Both the position numbers and the translations under genes were made by a program. 22,667 nt of DNA. Origin: Thermoanaerobaculales bacterium. GTDB taxonomy: Bacteria; Acidobacteriota; Thermoanaerobaculia; Thermoanaerobaculales; Sulfomarinibacteraceae. The stretch is from NCBI GenBank assembly GCA_029938595.1, contig JAOZUP010000012.1, positions 1 to 22,667 of the forward strand, written 5' to 3'. Below, one piece after another: positions 16,914-22,667 of the stretch. The notes under the pieces were generated by a model, which did not search any database, was not told the origin of the DNA, and worked only from the letters and a program-made list of their open reading frames with translations. Position 1 is the stretch's first letter. The number at the start of each line of letters is the position of its first letter.

Positions 16914-17028
16914 GAATTAGGAATTAGGAATTAGGAATTAGGAATGTCGGCCAAACACGCGAGATCCAGATCATTTTACGGAGATGTTGTGATGGAATTC
17001 CTAATTCCTAATTCCTCATTCCTAATTC
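16914..17028. repeat. 115-bp element with 32-bp inverted heptamer arms
   Basis: The left arm 16914-16945 is four GAATTAG units plus GAAT, identical to 1716-1747. The right arm 16997-17028 is the 32-bp reverse complement with one substitution. The core is 51 nt. It lies between the actF stop and the start of the 93-residue gene. A transcript could form a long hairpin here, perhaps attenuating read-through. Confidence 0.92.
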
Positions 17029-17043
17029 GGACGGAGTCCGCGA

Positions 17044-17325
17044 ATGCGCTATGACGACCCAAACGTGGCCGCGTCGGCGGTGGTTGGCCTTTTTTCGGCG
17101 ATCCTCCTGTTCGTGATCATCGTCATGCTGCAGGCACTGTTCTTTCGGGCCGAGCGGGGAGAGCTGGAGAAAAAGGTCTACTCGCAGCCGTATCAGGCCC
17201 TCCAGCAGCTTGACGCGAACCAGATTGGACTCCTCAACAGCTACGGCTGGGTGAGCGAGGCCGAAGGCGTAGTTCACGTGCCGATCGATCGCGCCATGGA
17301 GCTCATTGCGGCCGAGGCCGAATAG
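17044..17325 (+). CDS. Small single-helix protein of the ACIII / cytochrome oxidase neighbourhood
   Basis: A 93-residue protein with one transmembrane helix (about 12-34) and a soluble tail. The tail holds L-N-S-Y-G-W-V-S-E-A-E-G-V-V-H and then PIDRAMELIA. I associate this signature with small proteins encoded beside SCO/SenC copper chaperones and cox genes downstream of ACIII. It may assist oxidase or supercomplex assembly; this is inference from context. Here no SCO or cox gene follows, so it is an orphan of that module. It is separated from actF by the 115-bp hairpin element and may be co-transcribed through it. The ribosome site is weak (CGGAGT, about 10 nt upstream). Confidence 0.7.
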   Translation: MRYDDPNVAASAVVGLFSAILLFVIIVMLQALFFRAERGELEKKVYSQPYQALQQLDANQIGLLNSYGWVSEAEGVVHVPIDRAMELIAAEAE

Positions 17326-17339
17326 GCGGCCTCGGCTGC

Positions 17340-17558
17340 GAATTAGGAATTAGGAATGACCGACGCGCCGCGCGATCGTGACCCTTGATTCAGGTTGCCC
17401 GCGATTGAGAAAACCAAAGACGACAGTATGAGGCGCAACCCACTCTCATGCCGGGACTCCGGCTCTGAGTCCCAGCAACCCACAGGGTCGTTGGGCTGCA
17501 TTCCTAATTCCTAATTCCTAATTCCTAATTCTTTATTTCTCGTTCCTAATTCCTCATC
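17340..17558. repeat. Heptamer-bounded intergenic element
   Basis: The left arm is short (17340-17357, 2.6 GAATTAG units). The right arm (17500-17531) is the full 32-bp inverted form, followed by degenerate units to about 17558. The core contains a 7-bp perfect hairpin (GGGACTC 17453-17459 with GAGTCCC 17467-17473). It forms most of the 475-base gap 17326-17800, in which I find no convincing gene. Confidence 0.85.
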
Positions 17559-17560
17559 CG

Positions 17561-17593
17561 GTACGTTTGTCCCAGAGTGGGATAGACTTGTAC
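17561..17593. promoter_or_regulatory. Imperfect palindrome, possible activator site
   Basis: GTACGTTTGTCCCA (17561-17574) and TGGGATAGACTTGTAC (17578-17593) form an imperfect inverted repeat around GAG. It lies about 60-90 bp before the predicted sigma-54 start, a position usable by an enhancer-binding protein. No such protein is encoded here. Confidence 0.35.
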
Positions 17594-17598
17594 GGGAT

Positions 17599-17637
17599 GG
17601 TGCCTGATCCATCGGACTTAAATCTGGCACCTTTTTT
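17599..17637 (+). terminator. Weak T-tracted hairpin overlapping the sigma-54 match
   Basis: GGTGCC (17599-17604) pairs with GGCACC (17626-17631), followed by six T. The 21-nt loop is long and the stem only 6 bp, so it would be a poor terminator. It is an alternative reading of the sigma-54 sequence. Confidence 0.3.
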
Positions 17638-17639
17638 GC
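17625..17639 (+). promoter_or_regulatory. Candidate sigma-54 (RpoN) promoter of the signalling operon
   Basis: TGGCAC-CTTTT-TTGC matches the -24/-12 core exactly, with GG and GC separated by 10 bp. The start would be near 17651, giving a leader of about 150 nt before 17801. Caution: the same bases form the 3' half of a T-tracted hairpin (17599-17637). Confidence 0.55.
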
Positions 17640-17800
17640 GTTATGCATCGTGGGGGCGGTTGCTCACCCGGGGTTCCCGGGCCACAGGGCAGCAATACAC
17701 GTTTCCAACGCGAATCGAGACTGGAGGGCCGATCGTGGTTAGCGCGAGCGGAATCTCACAAGCGAACGGGCGAGACAAGCGGACCGGGACGGATTGATCA

Positions 17801-19054
17801 ATGTCATTGGTCGGCCGTCTCGAAGATCTGCAGCTCGCCGAGCTCTTCCAGGTGCTCTCGTTGTTCCGGAAATCGGGAAAGCTGACCGTGAGCCGCGGCG
17901 ACACCACAGGCGTTTTTCTTCTCAATAACGGCAAGGTCTTTTTCGGCGCGAACGGGCTCTCGGCGCCTTCGGTCGGTGAGTTGCTGATCAGCCACGAACT
18001 GATCTCTCGGGAAGCTCTGGATGCTGCGGTGGCAACCCAACGGTTGTCGTCGGCCCGAAAGAAGTTGGGTACTATCCTGGTGGAGATGGGCGCCGTCTCC
18101 AAGGAAGACCTGCACAGCGTGCTGAGCGAGCAGCTCCGGAGTATCGCATCGGAGTTCCTCCGCTGGGACTCCGGCTTCTTCAGCTTCAAGTTCCTCGAGG
18201 GCAACGAGAACATCGGCGATGCCAACCAGTATTTTGACGAAAATGCGAAGCTGACGGAGGTGGTCAGCATCGATCCATTCATTCTGGATCTTCTGTCAAG
18301 GGTGGATGCGGTGGGCGGCGCCGGTTCGGTGCGGCCGGTGCCGAGGGTGAGAGCCAAAGGCGAGGAGGGTGGCCCCGTGGATCTCTTCGTGCGCGAACTG
18401 CTCGACTACATCGTGGACCCGGGACCCACTGTCCACAGGACCGAGCCTGTCGAAGAGGTGACCGAGTGGCCTTCCGATCTCTCGGAGCTGCGGACCCTGA
18501 TGACCGAGATTCACCTGCGACCGTTCGCGACCTCGGCAGAGATAGCGCTCCTGACCCTGCGCTATGCGACCCAGGTCGTGAATCGCGGCGTGCTGTTCGC
18601 CGTCTCAGATAAGCACATTTCTGGCATCGGTCAGTTTGGTATCGGCAGGAGCGGTGACGATTCGCCCGACATGACCAGCCGTATCCGCAGTGTCCAGATC
18701 CCGGTGGATGAGGCCTCCGTCTTCACGGAAGTCATCAAGCGAAAAAGCTCCTATCACGGTCGACTCGAGCAGTGTCCATGGAATAATTATCTTGTGGACC
18801 AGCTCGGTGGCACTGTACCGCCGGAAGTATTTGCGACACCGATCGTTGTCAACGGAAAGGTCGCGGCTATTTTTTATGGTGACAGCCTTCCTGGCGGCCA
18901 CCCGATTACGTCGGTCCATGGGTTGGAGCTGCTTATGATCGAGGCCGGCCTGGCAATCGAAAAGAACCTGTTGGCCGAGAGGCTGCAGCGAGCCGAGGAA
19001 CAATTGCGATTGATCAATGGAGCGAAGAAGGATAGTGAGGGCGACACGACATGA
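17801..19054 (+). CDS. DUF4388 protein with MshEN-like repeats and GAF-like domain
   Basis: A 417-residue soluble protein. The DUF4388 halves are residues 1-52 (GRLEDLQLAELFQVLSL, then SGKLTV) and about 112-134 (SEFLRWDSGFFSFKF). Between them lie two 24-residue MshEN-type half-motifs (57-80 and 88-111). The first carries S instead of the key Arg and E instead of Gly; the second has K for Arg. Cyclic-di-GMP binding, known for some MshEN domains, is therefore uncertain. Residues about 235-395 look like a GAF domain, followed by a short coiled coil. DUF4388 proteins are known around gliding and two-component systems as scaffolds. It is the first gene of a five-gene operon, and its stop overlaps the receiver gene as ATGA. 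The start has only a weak ribosome site (GGACGG). Confidence 0.82.
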   Translation: MSLVGRLEDLQLAELFQVLSLFRKSGKLTVSRGDTTGVFLLNNGKVFFGANGLSAPSVGELLISHELISREALDAAVATQRLSSARKKLGTILVEMGAVSKEDLHSVLSEQLRSIASEFLRWDSGFFSFKFLEGNENIGDANQYFDENAKLTEVVSIDPFILDLLSRVDAVGGAGSVRPVPRVRAKGEEGGPVDLFVRELLDYIVDPGPTVHRTEPVEEVTEWPSDLSELRTLMTEIHLRPFATSAEIALLTLRYATQVVNRGVLFAVSDKHISGIGQFGIGRSGDDSPDMTSRIRSVQIPVDEASVFTEVIKRKSSYHGRLEQCPWNNYLVDQLGGTVPPEVFATPIVVNGKVAAIFYGDSLPGGHPITSVHGLELLMIEAGLAIEKNLLAERLQRAEEQLRLINGAKKDSEGDTT

Positions 19055-19422
19055 CGAATTGGCGGGTGATGACGGTGGATGACTCCGCCGCCATTCTGAC
19101 GATCATCGCAGCCTATCTCGAGGATTCGGAGTTTGACGTCGTGGCGGCGGAGCGCGACGGCAGGTCTGCCGTTGAACGGTTTGCCGAGATCAAACCGGAT
19201 ATCGTGCTGCTCGACCTGATCATGCCGGGGCAATCCGGTGTGGAAACCCTGTCTCGAATTCTAGCTATCGATCCGGATGCCTTTGTCGTGATCGTGTCCT
19301 CGCTCGGTACTGAGGAGGCGGTTCACGAGTGCCTGACCACGGGCGCCAGGAGCTTCCTCCAGAAGCCCTTCACCAGGGATGACTTCATCGAGTTCATGCG
19401 TGATCTGACGAAAGTGGCGTGA
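19051..19422 (+). CDS. CheY-like stand-alone response regulator receiver
   Basis: A 123-residue single receiver domain with all active-site residues: acidic pair D10-D11, phospho-acceptor D55 in VLLDLIMPG, hydroxyl residues S83/S84 and K105 in QKPF. There is no output domain, so it must act by binding a partner. It is coupled by ATGA overlap to the DUF4388 gene, and 8 nt separate it from the CheX-fusion gene, its likely phosphatase. The cognate kinase is not in the window. Confidence 0.93.
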   Translation: MTNWRVMTVDDSAAILTIIAAYLEDSEFDVVAAERDGRSAVERFAEIKPDIVLLDLIMPGQSGVETLSRILAIDPDAFVVIVSSLGTEEAVHECLTTGARSFLQKPFTRDDFIEFMRDLTKVA

Positions 19423-19430
19423 GGTAACTC

Positions 19431-20276
19431 ATGGGTGCCATGTTCTTCGGCCAGTATCTGCTTTCCAAGGGAATCATCGATCGCGATGCCTTGATCGACG
19501 GCATCGAACGGCAGCGGAAGACGAACCTGTCGTTGACCGCGCTCGCCGTGCGCCGGGGCTACCTCACAATGAAGCAGGAGGAGGCGATCCTCCTCCGGTA
19601 CCGCACCTCGGAAGCCGATCTTGAGGAACTGTGCCTGCAGTCGGGTTTGATGGATCGTGAACAGCTCGATGAGCTCCTCCGCATCCAACGGTCCGACTGG
19701 GTGCGCATTGGCTCCGCGTTGGTTGCCGGTGGACACTTGACCCGCGAGGGGGTCGTGGAGCAGCTGGCGGAGTTTCACGATTCTCAACGAGAGGTCGACC
19801 AGGAGCTGGAGGCCAACTTCAAGGCGTGTCGCGACCCGGAAACCGTCAAGACCGTGGTCGAGCTCGCGGTCTTCCATCTCGGGCGGTTGAGCGATCGACC
19901 GATCAAGCTGCAAACATTCGGTGAGGACACGGGTGCGCTCGTCGATGGTCGGCGGCGGTTCGCCCAGAAGTTGGTTGGAGACAGAGAGTTCTTCGTGGCC
20001 TTGGATCTGGATCCGGCGATGGCCGCGACGGTGGCCGAGGGGCTTATCGGCATGCCGCTCGAGGCTGGCAGCGAAGCGGCGATCGATGCCGTGTGCGAAT
20101 GTGTCAACATCATCGGCGGCAACGCCTGTACCCGCCTCGAGGCTTTAGGACTCAAGCTCAGACCGGAGCCGCCGTTCTCCACTGAGGGCAACGAGCTGGC
20201 TGATGGAAGCAGATCCATCGTCCGCGCCGAGGTCATCGCCGGTGAGGCGGAGATGGACGTGCGGGTGTTCCTGTGA
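19431..20276 (+). CDS. MshEN-repeat protein fused to a CheX-type phosphatase domain
   Basis: A 281-residue protein with two parts. Residues about 5-115 contain four successive 24-residue MshEN-type half-motifs (near 5-28, 34-57, 63-86, 92-115). The last keeps the Arg (R92-I-G-S-A-L-V-A-G-G-H). Residues about 130-281 look like a CheX/CheC-family domain. The catalytic pattern D219-x3-E223-x2-N226 is intact and is followed by the family's G-G-N-A-C-T-R-L-E block. CheX dephosphorylates CheY-P, so the receiver encoded just upstream is the natural substrate. The start is supported by GAGG a few bases upstream. The nucleotide-binding ability of the N-terminal part is untested. Confidence 0.82.
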   Translation: MGAMFFGQYLLSKGIIDRDALIDGIERQRKTNLSLTALAVRRGYLTMKQEEAILLRYRTSEADLEELCLQSGLMDREQLDELLRIQRSDWVRIGSALVAGGHLTREGVVEQLAEFHDSQREVDQELEANFKACRDPETVKTVVELAVFHLGRLSDRPIKLQTFGEDTGALVDGRRRFAQKLVGDREFFVALDLDPAMAATVAEGLIGMPLEAGSEAAIDAVCECVNIIGGNACTRLEALGLKLRPEPPFSTEGNELADGSRSIVRAEVIAGEAEMDVRVFL

Positions 20277-20298
20277 TCGGGTGGCAACGGAGCAGCTG

Positions 20299-22404
20299 AT
20301 GGGTCGAGACCTCGTCTACGTCGTTCATCCTGAGCCCACCGTCGCGGCAAAGCTGAGTGGCGGGCTGGAGGCTGCGGACTACGACGTCGTCGGCATGTCC
20401 ACTGTGAGGGAGGCCGAGGCGATCACCGGCAGCCGTCAGTTCGTGATTCCAGACGCGATACTGACGCCGCTCGGCGATGTCGAGAGCGGCGACTCGGTTC
20501 TGATCACCCTCTTCCAATCGAACCCGCTGATGGAGCAGATTCCTCTGGTCATCGTGGCCTCCTCCGAAAAGGACGAACGGCGCCGCGCGCTGCGCATGGG
20601 TCTTCTGAGCACGATCTTCCCGCCGTACGACGGTGAGGAAGTAGTCCTCACAACCAAACTCGCAATTGAAAAGCACCGATCGGACCAGTTGCTCTTCGGC
20701 TCCCTCGAGCAGCTCTCGGTGCCCGACCTCCTGCAGACCGCCGAGGCTGGCCGCCGCACCGGTACCATCACCTTCCAACACAACGGCAAAAAGGGCAGGG
20801 TATGGCTGCGCGACGGCTTCGTGATCGACGCCGAGGTGGAAGACGACTCTCGCGGTGAGGAGGCGGTGTATTCGATTGCGATGTGGACGACGGGCACCTT
20901 CGAGGCCAACTTCGGAGAGGTCGAGATCGACGAGCGTTTCCAGATCCAGCCCTCGTCCCTCCTCCTCGAGGCGATGAGGCGTTTTGACGAGGAGAGCGCC
21001 TCGACGATGCCGATCCCAACCCTGGAGGCGGTGGACACGGAGGTTCTAGACCTGTCCCTGGTGCTGCTCAACGTGGTTGCGGGCTATGCCATCAACCACC
21101 TCAACCCGGCTCTGATCTACCAACGGTTCGAAAACGTGCGGGAAAAACTTTGCGACGAACACCCGCAGTTGGCAGCCTTCCGCGTCACTGACGAGGGTAC
21201 GGTCACCCTGAAGGACGACAACCGGTTGGAGGTGGACGAAGAAGAGCTGGCGATTGCAGTGGGACTCCTGGTGACTTCGGTTTTCAAAGAGCTGGATGCC
21301 GCACTTGCGTGGCGCTTCACTCCGCAACGCCTGGCCAAGTTGGTTGCGCCGTGGCGGGAGGAGCTTGACCTCCACGGCTTCATGGAAGGGTTCGACGTCG
21401 AAGAACAAGATGAAGCTGCCGACGAGGAGAGCCACGATGCGTCCGGGATCGGCGGGAAGCCGGTGCCGGTGGGCTGCCTCGTCCTCGACGGGGAGGGGAT
21501 CATCGAGGCGTACTCCGCATTCGGCCCGCGCATTGGTCGCGTCGAGTCCTCAGTAGTGGTCGGGAGAGCGCTGAGCGAGGTCTTCCCTTCGGGACTCGCG
21601 TCGATCTCCGATCGGCTGATGGGACGATTGGTCGAGGGCGCCGGCGAAACGGAAGGACTGGCTATCGGGCGCGAGGTCATGCGTGCCGGCCACCAGGAAC
21701 ATGTGGTACGGATGGCGGTTGTCCGGAAGGCCTCGAATGCTGGATTTGTGATCTCCGTCAACCGCCTTAGAGATCAACGGCGGTCGCTTTCTCCGGAGAT
21801 CGAACGGGACCCGGTGAGCGGCTCGCTGCACGACGGCAAAGTCGATCGTCTGCTGGTGGCCAACGAGGATTTTCTCCAGGCGTTTGAAGGGCTCTTCGCG
21901 AAAAGTCTGAGACACCGTCACCACGAGCTGCTGCAACGATTTGGCAAGAAGTGGGGTCTTCGCCACGCGATGCGGCTGGAGCATGTGGTCCAGCGCGACT
22001 ACCGGATGACCCTGCGCGAAATGGAATCGCAGATGGCGCTCGAGCTGATGTCGTCGTCGGTAGGGGTCTTCGGTCTCGGCCGATTTGACGCGGATTTCAG
22101 CTACCGCGACAGCGGCGTGATCATCATACGTCACTGGGCGAGCCCATTTCCCGGGATCTTCGAGTCGAGCGCGGGGGGTGCGTGCTCGATCCTGTCCGGA
22201 TTCCACGCCGCAATTCTCTCCTATCTCGCAGGGCGGCACCTGGCGGCGCGCGAGGTCAAGTGTGCTCGTAAGCCTGGCGATCCTTGCGTCTTCGTTATTG
22301 CCACCGAGGATCGGCTGACAAAGTTACTCGTCGAGACTCCGGGCTCCGCCGATCACGATCTGCTGCAGGAAATCATCCAGGCCGAAACGGGGAGAGCGTC
22401 ATGA
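20299..22404 (+). CDS. Pseudo-receiver / DUF4388 / PAS-like / V4R-like signalling protein
   Basis: A 701-residue soluble protein. Start 20299 (site CGGAG) is preferred because family-like sequence begins there; the longer frame from 20203 overlaps the CheX gene. Domains: receiver-like fold at 4-125 in which the phospho-acceptor position is not Asp (PDAILTPLGD at 51-60), so probably a pseudo-receiver; DUF4388 at about 132-230 (GSLEQLSVPDLLQ, RTGTITF, GRVWLRDGFVIDAE); a helical region at 245-365; an acidic linker at 366-384; a PAS-like domain at about 386-490; and a C-terminal V4R-like domain at about 518-675 ending in C655-x-R-K-P-G-D-P-C663-V-F. V4R domains bind small hydrophobic ligands or metals in known cases. 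It has no kinase or DNA-binding domain. Its stop overlaps the last gene as ATGA. Confidence 0.8.
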   Translation: MGRDLVYVVHPEPTVAAKLSGGLEAADYDVVGMSTVREAEAITGSRQFVIPDAILTPLGDVESGDSVLITLFQSNPLMEQIPLVIVASSEKDERRRALRMGLLSTIFPPYDGEEVVLTTKLAIEKHRSDQLLFGSLEQLSVPDLLQTAEAGRRTGTITFQHNGKKGRVWLRDGFVIDAEVEDDSRGEEAVYSIAMWTTGTFEANFGEVEIDERFQIQPSSLLLEAMRRFDEESASTMPIPTLEAVDTEVLDLSLVLLNVVAGYAINHLNPALIYQRFENVREKLCDEHPQLAAFRVTDEGTVTLKDDNRLEVDEEELAIAVGLLVTSVFKELDAALAWRFTPQRLAKLVAPWREELDLHGFMEGFDVEEQDEAADEESHDASGIGGKPVPVGCLVLDGEGIIEAYSAFGPRIGRVESSVVVGRALSEVFPSGLASISDRLMGRLVEGAGETEGLAIGREVMRAGHQEHVVRMAVVRKASNAGFVISVNRLRDQRRSLSPEIERDPVSGSLHDGKVDRLLVANEDFLQAFEGLFAKSLRHRHHELLQRFGKKWGLRHAMRLEHVVQRDYRMTLREMESQMALELMSSSVGVFGLGRFDADFSYRDSGVIIIRHWASPFPGIFESSAGGACSILSGFHAAILSYLAGRHLAAREVKCARKPGDPCVFVIATEDRLTKLLVETPGSADHDLLQEIIQAETGRAS

Positions 22405-22595
22405 CCCGTGAGGGTGACCGCAAATCCACTCTGGCAACAGCGCTCGACAGGATCCTCTGGGACAACTCGTCGAGCAAGGACCGCCGGTTTTTGTTGGCGC
22501 CGTTGGGCCGGATGTTCGAGGGCATTACCTGGGAGCCCAGGCCCCGGCAAGGCGAACCAGCAGCCAATGAAACCGACGAGAACGTTGAACCATAG
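22401..22595 (+). CDS. 64-residue hypothetical protein
   Basis: A small protein coupled by ATGA overlap to the V4R-like protein gene, with a good GGGGAGAG site 5 nt upstream. It opens with a basic stretch, then a probable amphipathic helix (TLATALDRILWDN), a KDRRFLLAPLGRMFEGITWEP segment and an acidic tail. There is no transmembrane helix and I recognise no domain. Its coupling makes it a likely partner of the operon's products. Its last codons (ENVEP) contain GAACGTT, the unit of the array that starts in its stop codon. Confidence 0.6.
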   Translation: MTREGDRKSTLATALDRILWDNSSSKDRRFLLAPLGRMFEGITWEPRPRQGEPAANETDENVEP

Positions 22596-22625
22596 AACGT
22601 TAGAACGTTAGAACGTTAAACGTTA
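22595..22625 (+). repeat. GAACGTTA octamer array
   Basis: Three perfect octamers (22595-22618) plus a partial one. Each contains the self-complementary AACGTT. The array begins at the G of the TAG stop of the 64-residue gene. Confidence 0.9.
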
Positions 22626-22667
22626 CCCACCCCCCCACCCCCCCGGCCCCGCCCCCCCCCCCCCCCC
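22626..22667. other. C-rich low-complexity window end
   Basis: Almost only C with a few G and A, ending in a C homopolymer. It may be an assembly or sequencing artefact at a contig end. It holds no gene. Confidence 0.7.

Noticed and set aside
17680..17735. Faint resemblance to a cyclic di-GMP-I riboswitch in the operon leader (CACAGGGCA ... ACGCGAA)
   Set aside because: The GNRA loop, its receptor and the paired stems are missing. A covariance-model search would settle it.
17567..17797. 76-residue open frame in the gap before the signalling operon
   Set aside because: It spans the sigma-54 match and the leader, has no ribosome site and no recognisable sequence.

Overview
The window is GC-rich and gene-dense, with short, AT-rich, highly repetitive intergenic gaps. 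The gene content suggests a respiratory bacterium that stores glycogen and senses its surroundings: a complete alternative complex III locus, a DUF4388/CheX signalling operon, a DUF6599 plus Tat-DUF362 pair and GlgA. I would place it tentatively in Acidobacteriota (Thermoanaerobaculia-like), with a deltaproteobacterial or myxobacterial lineage as the alternative. No rRNA or marker gene is present to settle this. No tRNA, rRNA, CRISPR array or transposase gene was recognised.

Layout. Positions 6-1717 hold a DUF6599-like lipoprotein candidate and a Tat-exported DUF362 protein (+). Positions 2049-3239 hold a PLP trans-sulfuration enzyme (-), in a segment bracketed by 37-bp perfect inverted repeats. 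glgA lies at 3634-5136 (+), followed by a small membrane-anchored protein at 5265-5762 (+). An MCP and a PstS-like periplasmic binding protein are encoded on the minus strand at 5845-7905. ltaE (8174-9241, -) diverges from the act operon (9306-16910, +), which encodes ActA to ActF of the quinol:electron-acceptor oxidoreductase. An orphan 93-residue one-helix protein of the ACIII/oxidase neighbourhood follows at 17044-17325. The expected SCO and cox genes are absent. The last 5 kb is a tightly packed signalling operon: DUF4388/MshEN/GAF-like protein, CheY-like receiver, MshEN-CheX phosphatase fusion, pseudo-receiver/DUF4388/PAS/V4R-like protein, and a 64-residue unknown. It is preceded by a close match to a sigma-54 promoter.

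Two aspects look most novel. First, the last gene of every apparent transcription unit (nine of nine) ends in, or within about 15 nt of, a tandem 7- or 8-bp repeat. Several of these arrays have exactly 32-bp arms arranged as inverted pairs, and in three genes the final codons look repeat-derived. Second, the terminal operon combines a receiver, a CheX-type phosphatase with its D-x3-E-x2-N motif, and two DUF4388 scaffolds. It contains no histidine kinase, and it looks like an undescribed output or adaptation module.
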